Shown one piece after another: positions 24,593 to 33,772 of a stretch of DNA of 64,000 nt; the first letter of the stretch is position 1, and every line of letters starts with the position of its first letter. Both the position numbers and the translations under genes were made by a program. Below the pieces are notes generated by a model. That model ran no database searches. It was not told where the DNA came from and saw nothing but the letters and a program-made list of their open reading frames with translations. Source of the DNA: Rhodobacteraceae bacterium HLUCCO18 (lineage in GTDB: Bacteria > Pseudomonadota > Alphaproteobacteria > Rhodobacterales > Rhodobacteraceae); the NCBI GenBank assembly GCA_001314805.1, contig LJSY01000012.1, forward strand, positions 17,297-81,296, read 5' to 3'.

Positions 24593-26026
24593 CTATTCCC
24601 AGTCGGACACCGCCTTGATCTCGAGGAACTCGTGCAGGCCGAACACCCCGCCCTCTCGCCCGTTTCCGGACTGCTTGAACCCGCCAAAGGGCGAGCCTTG
24701 CGCGAAGCCCTTTCCGTTGCCCTCGACCATTCCCGAGCGCACGCGGCGCGCGACGCGGCGCAATTTGTCCTTGTCGCTCGTCTGGATGTAGTTCGTCAGC
24801 CCGTACTCGGTGTCATTGGCCATGGCGATGGCGTGTTCCTCGTCCTCGAATGGCAGGATCGCCAGAACCGGCCCGAAGATCTCCTCGCGGTAGATCGTCA
24901 TTTCGGGCGTCACGTCGGCGAAGACCGTGGGCCGAATGTAGAACCCGCGATTGAGGTGGCCGGGCCTCCCGGTGCCGCCGGCGACAAGCCGCGCGCCCTC
25001 GTCGATGCCGGTCTGGATCAGCGCCTGGATCTTGTCGAACTGCGCCTCGCTGACCGCGGGGCCGATATGGCGGCCTTCCTCGTCGGCGGGTCCCACCGTC
25101 ACGCTTTCGGCCGCCGCGATCGCCTGCTCCACCGCCTGATCGTAGCGCGAGCGTTCCACCATCATCCGGCTCGGCGCGTTGCAGCTCTGGCCGGTGTTGC
25201 GGAAGCAGCGGATGACGCCGGACTTCACGGCCTTCTCGGGCGCGTCGGCGAAGATGATGTTGGCGCCCTTGCCGCCTAGCTCGAGGCTGACGCGCTTGAT
25301 CGTGTCGGCGGCGGCCTTGGTGATCAGCCGTCCCGCCCGGGTCGATCCCGTGAAGCTCACCATGTCGACATCGGGATGCGCCGACAGCTGGCTTCCGACG
25401 CCCGCGCCGTCACCGTTCACGAGGTTGAAGACACCGGGCTGCAGGCCGGCCTCGTCCATGATTTCCGCGAAGACGAGCCCCGAGAGCGGCGCGATCTCGG
25501 AGGGTTTCAGCACCATGGTACAGCCCGCCAGCAGCGCCGGGATGACCTTGAGCACGATCTGGTTCATCGGCCAGTTCCACGGCGTGATCAGCGCGCAAAC
25601 CCCGATGGGCTGGTGAAGGATCATCTCGCCCGGCGCCCAGTCGCCCAGCGGGTGTTCCCATTCGAAACTCTTCGCCGCGCGCAGGAACCCTTCCATGTGC
25701 CACGTGCCCGAGGTGACCTGGCTCTGCCGCGACATCTCGATCGGCGCGCCCATTTCCCTGGAGATCGCGACGGCGAGATCCTCGGCCCGCTTCTCGTAGA
25801 CTTCGTAGATCCGCTCGACCGCCGCGATCCGCTCGGCCGGGTCGGTCCGCGACCAGCTGTCGAAGGTGGACTTGGCCGCAGCGACGGCGGCATCGGTGTC
25901 GGTCTGGCCCCCCAGCGAGATCGTGGCACAGACCTCTTCCGTGGACGGATCGATGACCGGGAAGTCCTTCGGCTGCGCCGGGGCGACCCATGCGCCGTTG
26001 ATGTAGAATTGCGTCGTCTCTGGCAT
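24593..26026 (-). CDS. NAD(P)-dependent aldehyde dehydrogenase
   Basis: ALDH superfamily enzyme of 477 residues oxidising an aldehyde to the acid. Motifs: ITPWNWPMNQ (~148), LELGGKGANII with the general-base Glu (~248), and RNTGQSCNAPSRM with the catalytic Cys (~285). The C-terminal EEIFGPVLAILPF is typical. Which aldehyde is used is unclear; nothing in the neighbourhood narrows it (peroxiredoxin is divergent, RluA convergent). The end overlaps the region of the intergenic repeat by a short gap of 48 bases. Confidence 0.92.
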   Translation of the reverse strand: MPETTQFYINGAWVAPAQPKDFPVIDPSTEEVCATISLGGQTDTDAAVAAAKSTFDSWSRTDPAERIAAVERIYEVYEKRAEDLAVAISREMGAPIEMSRQSQVTSGTWHMEGFLRAAKSFEWEHPLGDWAPGEMILHQPIGVCALITPWNWPMNQIVLKVIPALLAGCTMVLKPSEIAPLSGLVFAEIMDEAGLQPGVFNLVNGDGAGVGSQLSAHPDVDMVSFTGSTRAGRLITKAAADTIKRVSLELGGKGANIIFADAPEKAVKSGVIRCFRNTGQSCNAPSRMMVERSRYDQAVEQAIAAAESVTVGPADEEGRHIGPAVSEAQFDKIQALIQTGIDEGARLVAGGTGRPGHLNRGFYIRPTVFADVTPEMTIYREEIFGPVLAILPFEDEEHAIAMANDTEYGLTNYIQTSDKDKLRRVARRVRSGMVEGNGKGFAQGSPFGGFKQSGNGREGGVFGLHEFLEIKAVSDWE

Positions 26027-26274
26027 CTTGGCCTCCCTTGTTCCACGCCGACCCTGTCACCGCGCGCCCCGGGCTTCAAGGCGTCTGCGCGGGGACACGT
26101 GGCGACGAAACGCCCGTCCCGCGCCGCGGGACCGAACCGAACGCACGGTCTGCATGCTGCACTGCGGCGGAATGCCCCGCCTTATTCGCACGCGGATGGC
26201 CAAATCCCCCGTGAAATCAGCCCCCGAACAGCATATATTCATTGACGACGCAAATCAAAATGGAGCCGCGCTCA

Positions 26275-26931
26275 ATGGCACTTCGCATCAACGACACGCT
26301 TCCGAACCTCACCGTGAAAACCGATCAGGGCGCGTTCGCACTGCATGATTTCATCGGCGACAGCTGGATGATCCTGTTTTCGCACCCAAAGGATTTCACG
26401 CCGGTCTGCACCACCGAATTCGGCGCCGTGGCGCAGCTTGCCGACGAATGGGAAAAGCGCAACACCAAGGTCATCGGTCTGTCGGTGGACGGTGTCGAAG
26501 AGCACGTGCAGTGGAAAGCCGACATCGAAAGCTTCTCTGGCGCGAAGGCGGGCTTCCCGATCATCGCCGACGATGATCTTGAAGTGTCCAAGGCCTTCGA
26601 CATGCTGCCCGCCGACGCCTACCTGCCCGATGGACGGACGGCGGCCGATTCGGCCTCCGTCCGGGTCGTCTTCATCGTCTCGCCCGACAAGAAGGTGCAG
26701 CTGATGATGAGCTACCCGATGTCGGTCGGCCGCAACTTCGCCGAGGTGGTGCGCGCCCTTGACGCGCTTCAGGCGACCTACCAGACGCCCATCGCGACGC
26801 CAGCCAACTGGACCTACGGCCAGGACGTGATCGTGTCCCTGTCGCTCGACGATGCCGCCGCGCGCGAGAAATTCGGCGAGATCGACGTGAAACTGCCCTA
26901 TCTGCGCACCACGAAGCTGTCGGCGGCCTGA
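26275..26931 (+). CDS. peroxiredoxin (Prx6 / 1-Cys type)
   Basis: Thiol peroxidase of 218 residues that reduces H2O2 and organic peroxides. The peroxidatic Cys lies in DFTPVCTTEFG near residue 46, and the C-terminal extension (TPANWTYGQDVIVSLSL) is that of the Prx6 group. No resolving cysteine is visible, so it is a 1-Cys enzyme. I chose ATG at 26275 because TGGAGCC precedes it by 9-10 bases; an ATG at 26260 would add five residues (MEPRS). It is divergent from the aldehyde dehydrogenase gene and ends at a strong terminator. Confidence 0.93.
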   Translation: MALRINDTLPNLTVKTDQGAFALHDFIGDSWMILFSHPKDFTPVCTTEFGAVAQLADEWEKRNTKVIGLSVDGVEEHVQWKADIESFSGAKAGFPIIADDDLEVSKAFDMLPADAYLPDGRTAADSASVRVVFIVSPDKKVQLMMSYPMSVGRNFAEVVRALDALQATYQTPIATPANWTYGQDVIVSLSLDDAAAREKFGEIDVKLPYLRTTKLSAA

Positions 26932-26953
26932 GGCCCCGACAGCCGTGAACAAA

Positions 26954-26985
26954 AAAGCCCCGGCAAGTCGCCGGGGCTTTCGTTT
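26954..26985. terminator. bidirectional terminator between peroxiredoxin and L,D-transpeptidase
   Basis: AAAGCCCCGGC (26954-26964) pairs with GCCGGGGCTTT (26970-26980), followed by CGTTTT on the plus strand and preceded by AAAAAA, which is a T tract on the minus strand. Suits both converging genes. Confidence 0.8.
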
Positions 26986-27003
26986 TCGCGCAACGTCCGG
27001 GGC

Positions 27004-27633
27004 TCAGCTCCAGGCCGAATGCAGGATCGCCCGCGTGCCCAGCGGAACGGCCTCGTAAAGCTGCATGATGTGGTCATTGACCAGCCGCACGCAGCCCGAA
27101 GACGCCGACGTGCCGATCGACCAGGGCTGCGGCGTGCCGTGGATGCGCAGCATGCTGTCCGCCCCGCCCCGGTAGAGGTAGAGCGCCCTTGCGCCCAGCG
27201 GATTGTCGGGGCCACCCGCCATGCCGCCGGCGAACTGGGCGTAGAGATGCGGCTCCCGCCGGATCATGTTTGCCGTTGGCGTCCAGGATGGCCATGCGAC
27301 CTTGCGGTTGATCGTGAAGGTTCCGGGGCTTTGCAGACCCTGACGTCCGACCGCCACGCCATAGCGCATGGCGGTGCCGTCATTGGCGATGTGGTAGAGA
27401 TACTTGGCGACCGGGTCGACATGGATGTCTCCGGGACGCAGGCCCTCGCGATGGGCCACGCGCGTCGGCATGAAGCGCGAATGCAGACCCCATGGATTGC
27501 TCCCGGCGCGTTCGTGGCGGGTGACCGAGGCGTCGAACTCGAACGAGACCGCGTCTTGCGCGGCGGCCGCGCCGGCAAGGGGCGCCGAGAACAGCGCGGC
27601 GGAGGTGATGATGAAGTGGCGGCGGGTGAGCAT
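27004..27633 (-). CDS. L,D-transpeptidase (YkuD), paralog A
   Basis: Predicted cell-wall cross-linking enzyme or lipoprotein anchor, exported. It has 209 residues: an N-terminal export signal with twin arginine (MLTRRHFIITSAALFSAPLAG), then the YkuD domain. The catalytic signature is HGTPQPWSIGTSASSGCVR, with His and the nucleophile Cys in SSGCVR near the C-terminus. I chose ATG at 27633, at the signal peptide start; the longer open frame has no signal. It is a tandem paralog of the gene at 27802-28428. Confidence 0.9.
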   Translation of the reverse strand: MLTRRHFIITSAALFSAPLAGAAAAQDAVSFEFDASVTRHERAGSNPWGLHSRFMPTRVAHREGLRPGDIHVDPVAKYLYHIANDGTAMRYGVAVGRQGLQSPGTFTINRKVAWPSWTPTANMIRREPHLYAQFAGGMAGGPDNPLGARALYLYRGGADSMLRIHGTPQPWSIGTSASSGCVRLVNDHIMQLYEAVPLGTRAILHSAWS

Positions 27634-27801
27634 GGCAGCTTCTGCTCCCGATTGAAAAACATGAGTAATCCCGGTGACGAAGGCGAAATTGCCCCGACTC
27701 ACCCCCTGTGGACAAGTCTCATGTGCGCTGCGTCCGCTCGAAAAAGGTAAGGATTTCCCGAAAGTGGCGGGAAAAGCGCGCATCCATTTGCCGAATTCGC
27801 C

Positions 27802-28428
27802 TCAGGCGGGCGGATAGAGATGCGCCGTCACGCCAAGCTCGACGCGCTCGTACATGTCCATGATATGCGCGTTGACCATGCGCACGCAGCCCGATGAGGC
27901 CGATGTGCCGATCGACCATGGCTGAGGTGTGCCGTGGATGCGCAGATAAGTGTCGCGTCCGCCCTCGTAGAGATAGAGCGCCCGCGCGCCCAGCGGGTTT
28001 TCCGGGCCACCGGGCATGCCATCGGCGAACTGACCGTATACCTCGGGCTCCCTCTCGATCATGTTGTCGGTGGGCCGCCAGGAGGGCCATTCTGCCTTGC
28101 GGCGTATGCTGAACACGCCGCTCTCGTAGAGGTCCGCACGACCGATTGCCACGCCGTAGCGCATCGCGGTGCCGTCATCGCCGATGTGGTAGAGGTATTT
28201 CGCCACCGCATCGACATGGATGTCCCCAGGGGTCATCCCGTCCCGATGGGCAACGCGCGTCGGCATGAAGCGCGGATGCAGCCCCCACGGATTGTTGGCG
28301 AACGGGTCGGGATCCGGCCGGTCCACAGTCGTGTCGAAATCCACCCGGTCCTGTGCCGCGGCGGGCAGGCCCAGCGCGCCGGAAAACAGCGTGGCGGAGG
28401 TGATGACGAAATGACGGCGGGTCAGCAT
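27802..28428 (-). CDS. L,D-transpeptidase (YkuD), paralog B
   Basis: Second exported L,D-transpeptidase, 208 residues. It shares with paralog A the signal (MLTRRHFVITSATLFSG), NPWGLHPRFMPTRVAHRDGM, the DIHVDAVAKYLYHIGDDGTAMRYGVA-like stretch, and the catalytic HGTPQPWSIGTSASSGCVR. Divergence is mostly in residues ~30-50. The signal carries Arg-Arg followed by a hydrophobic core, so export may be by the Tat route, which would be unusual for this family. The gap to paralog A is 168 bases with no terminator seen. Likely a recent duplication. Confidence 0.9.
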   Translation of the reverse strand: MLTRRHFVITSATLFSGALGLPAAAQDRVDFDTTVDRPDPDPFANNPWGLHPRFMPTRVAHRDGMTPGDIHVDAVAKYLYHIGDDGTAMRYGVAIGRADLYESGVFSIRRKAEWPSWRPTDNMIEREPEVYGQFADGMPGGPENPLGARALYLYEGGRDTYLRIHGTPQPWSIGTSASSGCVRMVNAHIMDMYERVELGVTAHLYPPA

Positions 28429-28585
28429 GGCCAGTGAGGTCCGTTTCGATTGCAAAATTGTTGGATCCTACTTCCGCATCGGGTGCCCGGGCTTCAAGCC
28501 CTTCCGGCCCTCTCGCGGTTCACATGTCCGTCAAACACGCGGAAAACCGCGCGCGTTCCACAAGGGATGTCGGGATTTACCGGCA

Positions 28586-28616
28586 GAAAAAGGGCCCCGG
28601 CGATCGCGGGGCCCTT
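28586..28616 (-). terminator. rho-independent terminator of pnp
   Basis: Read on the minus strand: AAGGGCCCCG (from 28616) - loop - CGGGGCCCTT followed by TTTTCT (ending near 28586). It lies about 25 bases beyond the pnp stop. Confidence 0.85.
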
Positions 28617-28640
28617 CCAGATTCGTGCAAGCGGCCCGCC

Positions 28641-30773
28641 TCAGTCGGCGGCCTCTTCCTTCGCCAGCTCCTCGCCGGTCTGCTGGTCGACCATCTTCAT
28701 GGCAAGGCGCACCTTGCCGCGATCGTCGAAGCCCAGAAGTTTCACCCAGACCTCCTGACCTTCCTTCAGAACGTCTGACGGATGGTTCAGGCGACGGTTC
28801 TCGATCTGGCTGACATGCACCAGACCGTCGCGCTTGCCGAAGAAGTTCACGAAGGCGCCGAAATCGACGATCTTGACCACGGTGCCCTTGTAGACCTTGC
28901 CTTCCTCGGGCTCGGCCACGATCGAATGGATCATGTCATAGGCCTTCTGGATGGCATCGCCGTTGGGCGAGGCGATCTTGATGATGCCGTCGTCGTTGAT
29001 GTCGACCTTGGCGCCGGACAGCTCGACGATCTCGCGGATCACCTTGCCGCCCGACCCGATCACTTCGCGGATCTTGTCGGTCGGGATCTGCATAGTCTCG
29101 ATGCGCGGTGCGTGGATCGAGAACTCGCCCGGCGCGGTCAGGGCCTTGGCCATCTCGCCCAGGATGTGCAAACGCCCGGCTTTCGCCTGCTCCAGCGCCT
29201 TTTCCATGATCTCGGGCGTGATGCCCGCGACCTTGATGTCCATCTGCAGCGAGGTGATCCCGTTCTCGGTGCCCGCGACCTTGAAGTCCATGTCGCCGAG
29301 GTGATCCTCGTCGCCCAGGATGTCGGTCAGGATGCCGTAGGAACCGTCCTCTTCCAGCACGAGACCCATGGCGACACCCGCGACCGGGGCCTTCAGCGGA
29401 ACGCCCGCGTCCATCATCGACAGCGACCCGCCGCAGACCGAAGCCATGGAGGAGGAGCCGTTCGATTCCGTGATCTCCGAGACCACGCGGATCGTGTAGG
29501 GGAAGTCCGTCGGCGCCGGCAGCACGGCCTGCAGCGCGCGCCACGCGAGCTTGCCGTGGCCGATCTCACGCCGGCCCGGAGGACCGACGCGGCCCGCTTC
29601 ACCGACCGAGTAGGGCGGGAAGTTGTAATGCAGCAGGAAGTTCGAGCGGAAATTCCCGTGCAGCGCGTCGATGAACTGCTCGTCGTCGCCGGTGCCCAGC
29701 GTCGTGACGACCAGCGCCTGCGTCTCGCCCCGTGTGAACAGCGCGGAGCCATGGGTGCGCGGCAGAACCGAGGTTTCCGACACGATGGACCGCACGGCAT
29801 CCAGCGCGCGCCCGTCGATCCGGCGGCCGTTCTTGACCACGTCGGAGCGCAGGACGGTCGATTCCAGCTTTTTCAGCGCGGAGCCGAGGTTCGGATCCTC
29901 GAGTTGCTCCTCGGTGAGGGTCGCCCTGATCGCGTCCTTGGCGGCGGCCACCGCGTTCTGACGCGCCTGCTTGTCGAGGATCGCGTAGGCCTCGCGCATC
30001 TGGGTCTCGCCCGCGGCCTTCACGGCGCTGTACAGGTCCGAGTAATCCGGCGGCTGGAAGTCGAAGGGCTCCTTCGCCGCATCCTCGGCCAGAGCCACGA
30101 TCAGGTCGATGACCGGCTGGATCTGCTCATGCGCGAAGTTCACCGCGCCGAGCATCTCGGCCTCGGAAAGCTCGTAGGCCTCCGATTCCACCATCATCAC
30201 GGCGTTCTTGGTCCCCGCCACCACAAGGTCGAGCCGCTGGTCGGGATTGTTGCGCAGGTCCTGCATGTCGTCGACGGTGGGGTTCAGGATGTACTCGCCA
30301 TCCTCGTAACCCACGCGGCAGCCCGCGATCGGTCCCATGAAAGGGGCGCCGGAAATCGTCAGCGCCGCCGAGGCCGCAATCATCGCCACGACGTCGGGAT
30401 CGTTGACGAGGTCGTGGCTCAGCACCGTGCACATGACCAGAACTTCATGCTTGAAGCCCGGCACGAAGAGCGGACGGATCGGCCGGTCGATCAGACGCGC
30501 GGTCAGCGTCTCCTTCTCGGTCGGGCGCGCCTCGCGCTTGAAGAAGCCGCCGGGCACCTTGCCGGCCGCGTAGTATTTTTCCTGGTAGTGAACCGTCAGC
30601 GGGAAGAAATCCTGCCCGGGCTTCGGTTCCTTGGCGAAGGTGACATTCGCCATGACGCTGGTCTCGCCCAGCGTCGCGATGACGGAGCCATCGGCCTGAC
30701 GGGCCACACGCCCCGTTTCCAGTGTGAGCGTCTCTTCGCCCCACTGCATCTCTTTCTTCGTGATATCGAACAT
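28641..30773 (-). CDS. pnp: polyribonucleotide nucleotidyltransferase (PNPase)
   Basis: Phosphorolytic 3'-5' exoribonuclease of the RNA degradosome, 710 residues. Two RNase PH domains: the first starts at [21 protein letters not shown], with [14 protein letters not shown] and [11 protein letters not shown]; the second includes [20 protein letters not shown] and [16 protein letters not shown] with the metal-binding Asp residues. The C-terminus has a KH domain ([15 protein letters not shown]) and an S1 domain ([15 protein letters not shown], then [14 protein letters not shown]). I chose ATG at 30773; the longer open frame is a non-conserved leader. rpsO lies 2.36 kb upstream on the same strand, not directly adjacent as in E. 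coli. Confidence 0.98.
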   Translation of the reverse strand: MFDITKKEMQWGEETLTLETGRVARQADGSVIATLGETSVMANVTFAKEPKPGQDFFPLTVHYQEKYYAAGKVPGGFFKREARPTEKETLTARLIDRPIRPLFVPGFKHEVLVMCTVLSHDLVNDPDVVAMIAASAALTISGAPFMGPIAGCRVGYEDGEYILNPTVDDMQDLRNNPDQRLDLVVAGTKNAVMMVESEAYELSEAEMLGAVNFAHEQIQPVIDLIVALAEDAAKEPFDFQPPDYSDLYSAVKAAGETQMREAYAILDKQARQNAVAAAKDAIRATLTEEQLEDPNLGSALKKLESTVLRSDVVKNGRRIDGRALDAVRSIVSETSVLPRTHGSALFTRGETQALVVTTLGTGDDEQFIDALHGNFRSNFLLHYNFPPYSVGEAGRVGPPGRREIGHGKLAWRALQAVLPAPTDFPYTIRVVSEITESNGSSSMASVCGGSLSMMDAGVPLKAPVAGVAMGLVLEEDGSYGILTDILGDEDHLGDMDFKVAGTENGITSLQMDIKVAGITPEIMEKALEQAKAGRLHILGEMAKALTAPGEFSIHAPRIETMQIPTDKIREVIGSGGKVIREIVELSGAKVDINDDGIIKIASPNGDAIQKAYDMIHSIVAEPEEGKVYKGTVVKIVDFGAFVNFFGKRDGLVHVSQIENRRLNHPSDVLKEGQEVWVKLLGFDDRGKVRLAMKMVDQQTGEELAKEEAAD

Positions 30774-31028
30774 ATATCGTTTCCCATCGGGCAGCGCTCC
30801 CGGCCCCTGCCGGGTCTGCCTCGTGTCTATGGCGGCCCCATTGCCGCCGACCCCTGTCCTTCGCACAACGCCGGGGTCGGAGCGTTACGTCTCAGATGCT
30901 GCGCCGGATACATGAGTTTGCACAGGATGGGAACAGGCGAGTGGTGCGGCACAGTGCTGTGGCGCGCGCGGCGTGTCCCCGCGCGCGCATCCGTCGTCCG
31001 TGCGGTCGTCAAGAACCCGGAGACCGCG

Positions 31029-31316
31029 TCACCGGAAACGGGACATGGCGTTCTCGAACGAGCGCGAGATGTTGTCCCAAGCCTTGTCGAAACCGGCCTT
31101 CACCTCGCTCCAGGCGTCGTCGCTCGACTCGCGAAGCTCCTTGAGCTTCGCCTCGGCTTCGTCGCGCCGTTCGCGCATCTGTTCCAGCTGTTTGCGGTAT
31201 TCAATCTTCGTGTCCGCCTCGGCTTCGTCCATCTTGGCCTTCATCTTGTCGATCTCGGCGTTCCACTGGTCCAGCTTCGCCTTGGTCTTCTCGATGTAGT
31301 CATCTCTCTGAGACAT
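31029..31316 (-). CDS. small coiled-coil protein (95 aa)
   Basis: Not recognised by family. It has 95 residues, strongly charged, with Lys/Glu/Ala heptads from residue ~5 to ~75 (DQWNAEIDKMKAKMDEAEADTK and QMRERRDEAEAKLKELRE), predicting a long coiled coil. Possibly a stress-response type small protein. ATG at 31316 is preceded by GAGCAACGGAC, a moderate ribosome site. It lies in the pnp-rpsO gap, on the strand of these genes. Confidence 0.72.
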   Translation of the reverse strand: MSQRDDYIEKTKAKLDQWNAEIDKMKAKMDEAEADTKIEYRKQLEQMRERRDEAEAKLKELRESSDDAWSEVKAGFDKAWDNISRSFENAMSRFR

Positions 31317-31591
31317 GTCCGTTGCTCCCGTCGATTGCAGAGTGTCCCGCGCCACGCCGACGCGGCGATGTTACCCGGAGGCCACCCCCCGGGCACAATT
31401 TCCGCGCGCGGGACCGGCCCCATCACGGGGTCAACGCGGTCACACCGGCTTCGGGTCCCTGAAGCACGCAGAAATCGGACGATACCGGGCGCCGCCTGGC
31501 CATGAAGGAGGTCGGGATCATTGGCCTCTGCGCTGCGGCCTGCTATGCCGCCACCCGCTGCAAGGTTGATCGAAACGAGGGGGAGGACGAC

Positions 31592-32470
31592 ATGCGCATT
31601 CTGTTCACGGGAGGTTCCGGCAAGGCCGGCAAGCACGCGATCGCCCATCTTGTGGCACAGGGTCACCGTGTCCTGAACCTCGATCTCGTGCCACTGGACG
31701 CCGAAGGGGTCGACAACCGGATCGCCGACATCACCGATGCCGGGCAGGTCTATGACGTGATGTCCAGCTACGCGGGCTTCGATGAACTCGACACCGGCGC
31801 GGGCGTGCCGAAATTCGACGCCGTCGTGCATTTCGCCGCCGTCCCGCGCATCCTGCTGACCTCGGACAACGAGTGTTTCCGGGTCAACACGCTGGGCACT
31901 TACAACGTCATCGACGCCGCCGTGAAATTCGGCGTGCGCAAGATCGTCTTCGCCTCTTCGGAAACGACCTACGGCATCTGCTTCGCCCATGGAGAGCGCA
32001 AGCCGGACTACCTGCCAGTGGATGAGGATCATCCGACCGTGCCCGAGGACAGCTATGCCATGTCCAAGGTCGCCAATGAGGTCACGGCGCGCAGTTTCCA
32101 GCGCCGCAGCGGCTTCGACATCTACGGGCTCAGGATCAACAACGTGATCGAGCCGCACGAATACGCCGAGAACTTCCCGGCCTATATCGAGGACCCGTCG
32201 CTGCGCCGGCGCAACGTCTTCGCCTATATCGACGCGCGCGATCTCGGTCAGATGGTCGATCGTTGTCTTGCCGTTGACGGCCTGGGATACCAGGTCTTCA
32301 ACGTGGCCAACAACACGCATTCGGTCGCGCTGACGACGTCGGAACTGGTCGACCGCTTTTTCGCGGATGTGCCGATCCGGTCGGAGCTGGCCGAGGACCG
32401 GTCCGTCTATTCGAACGCCAAGGCGAAGGCGCTACTCGGCTTCGCTCCGAGGCACGACTGGTTGCCCTGA
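31592..32470 (+). CDS. NAD-dependent epimerase/dehydratase (extended SDR)
   Basis: Extended short-chain dehydrogenase, 292 residues. The Rossmann motif is LFTGGSGKAGKHA (~4-16), the catalytic pair is Y-x3-K in DSYAMSKVANE (~155), and VFASSETTYG is the active-site Ser region. The DxxD and HFAAVPRILLTSDNE stretches are typical. The substrate may be a sugar or uronate, as for similar bacterial enzymes, but nothing adjacent decides. GGGGAGGACGAC precedes ATG at 31592; the open frame further upstream is not supported. It is a plus-strand gene between pnp and rpsO. Confidence 0.87.
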   Translation: MRILFTGGSGKAGKHAIAHLVAQGHRVLNLDLVPLDAEGVDNRIADITDAGQVYDVMSSYAGFDELDTGAGVPKFDAVVHFAAVPRILLTSDNECFRVNTLGTYNVIDAAVKFGVRKIVFASSETTYGICFAHGERKPDYLPVDEDHPTVPEDSYAMSKVANEVTARSFQRRSGFDIYGLRINNVIEPHEYAENFPAYIEDPSLRRRNVFAYIDARDLGQMVDRCLAVDGLGYQVFNVANNTHSVALTTSELVDRFFADVPIRSELAEDRSVYSNAKAKALLGFAPRHDWLP

Positions 32471-32590
32471 GCGGCCTGGACGCCCGACCGCAGGGTGCCA
32501 CGGGCACACGGCATGCCTCTCATGACGATCCTTCCGGATGGCTGGGCGGACGAGGAACCGCGCTTGCCAGCCACGGCACATTCGACGCTG

Positions 32591-32782
32591 TCAGGATGTG
32601 AGCATCGCCTGCAAGCGGGCCAGAGCGCGCGGGCACTTGGCAAGCTCCACGACGCAGCGCCGATCGTTGCGCGGATCGTCGGTCTCGACCCGCTCGGCGC
32701 CCTGTCGCGCGCTGCGGCGGAACGGCATGACGACACCGGTCTTCATGCTGTCGGTTTGCGGTTGGCGCGTCGCGCTCTGCAT
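32591..32782 (-). CDS. possible small protein (63 aa)
   Basis: Weak candidate. An ORF of 63 residues (MQSATRQPQTDSMKTG..., with a Cys-containing C-terminal half RRCVVELAKCPRALARLQ) begins at ATG 32782 with a good ribosome site (AGGAGACGAGGG). The open frame extends further upstream but with unlikely composition. No family is apparent. The surrounding 32471-33075 region holds no other convincing gene; it lies between the epimerase and rpsO. Confidence 0.35.
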   Translation of the reverse strand: MQSATRQPQTDSMKTGVVMPFRRSARQGAERVETDDPRNDRRCVVELAKCPRALARLQAMLTS

Positions 32783-33080
32783 CCCTCGTCTCCTGTCGTT
32801 GCCTGTCTTGCCTCTCGGACAGTCAAAACAGCGTGGCCGCAACAGAATGGCGACAGAATGGCGACAGTTGCCCGATTTCGCGGCGATTATGCCCCCGAGG
32901 CGAAAAAGTATGCCGATACGCGCCTCGCATCGCGCGGAGGTGTCGGCGCTGTTCACGGTCGTCCGATGCCCGACGGTTGGCGTGAACCCGAAGCGGTGCC
33001 GGGGGACAGCACCCGGGATTTCGCTGTCGGTGGCGAGGCGAGCGATCCTGGCTCCATCGACGCCCGGGATGTCGCAAAAC

Positions 33081-33109
33081 AAAAAGGGCCGCGCGATGCG
33101 GCCCCTTTT
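33081..33109 (-). terminator. rho-independent terminator of rpsO
   Basis: On the minus strand GGGGCCGCATCGCGCGGCCC forms a hairpin followed by TTTTTG, starting 23 bases after the rpsO stop. It would uncouple rpsO from the genes further downstream including pnp. Confidence 0.8.
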
Positions 33110-33131
33110 GGTCCTTGGCGGATGCTTCGTC

Positions 33132-33401
33132 TCAGCGGCGGATGCCGAGACGCCCGATGAGATCCGTGTAGCGGCTCTCTTCCTTCGCCTTCAGGTAATC
33201 CAGAAGCTTCCGGCGCTGCGCGACCAGTTTCAGAAGTCCACGGCGGGAGTGGTTGTCCTTCTTGTGGGTCTTGAAGTGCTCGGTCAGCGTCGCGATGCGG
33301 CTCGTGAGGATGGCGACCTGCACCTCGGGCGAACCGGTGTCGCCGTCCTTGGTCGCGAATTCCTTCATCAGCCGGCTTTTTTCTTCAGCGGTAATCGACA
33401 T
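33132..33401 (-). CDS. rpsO: 30S ribosomal protein S15
   Basis: Ribosomal protein S15, 89 residues, a full-length match. Family stretches: [65 protein letters not shown] and the C-terminal [12 protein letters not shown]. It binds the 16S rRNA central domain. AAAGGAGACCCCG is the ribosome site. The adjacent terminator ends the transcript. truB lies 2.8 kb upstream on the same strand rather than adjacent. Confidence 0.98.
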   Translation of the reverse strand: MSITAEEKSRLMKEFATKDGDTGSPEVQVAILTSRIATLTEHFKTHKKDNHSRRGLLKLVAQRRKLLDYLKAKEESRYTDLIGRLGIRR

Positions 33402-33772
33402 CGGGGTCTCCTTTGTTTCAGAGGGTCATGGCGCAAGCCGGGATGTCGTCCAGCAGGGCCCGTGGAGGAACCGAAGGCGACATGCGCCGCTCCGGATGCG
33501 GGCGGTTACCGCAAAAACCGGCGCAATGAAAAGCCCAAATCGCCGTCTCGCGTCCACGACCCCCGGAATTTTTCGCGAAAGCCGCGCAAGCCGCCGTCGC
33601 AAGTTGAGGATTTGGCAACTTTTCGGGACCAAGAAGGCCCCGAACCCCGCGGAACGCCCCGGCCGCAATGCTGCGGCCGGCGTACCCCGGTGAGCATCGT
33701 CAGAAGGCATGCACCTTCCGGACCCGTTCGGCTCCGGAAGCTCGACGGCGTCTCACGAATAGGGGGAACGAC
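33402..33772. other. gene-free stretch upstream of rpsO and the acidic protein gene
   Basis: 371 bases without a convincing gene. It contains the inverted repeat CCGGCCGCAATGCTGCGGCCGG (split around ~33658-33680) and TTCCGG...CCGGAA (~33716-33740). No T tract follows either, so they are not clear terminators. It should carry the rpsO promoter and 5' leader on the minus strand and the promoter of the 33773 gene on the plus strand. Confidence 0.5.

Noticed and set aside
32495..33160. Plus-strand ORF opposite the small 63-aa candidate
   Set aside because: No ribosome site or domain pattern and it runs through the rpsO terminator.
33658..33680. GC-rich inverted repeat CCGGCCGCAATGCTGCGGCCGG as a terminator
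   Set aside because: No T tract follows on either strand and no gene ends just before it.
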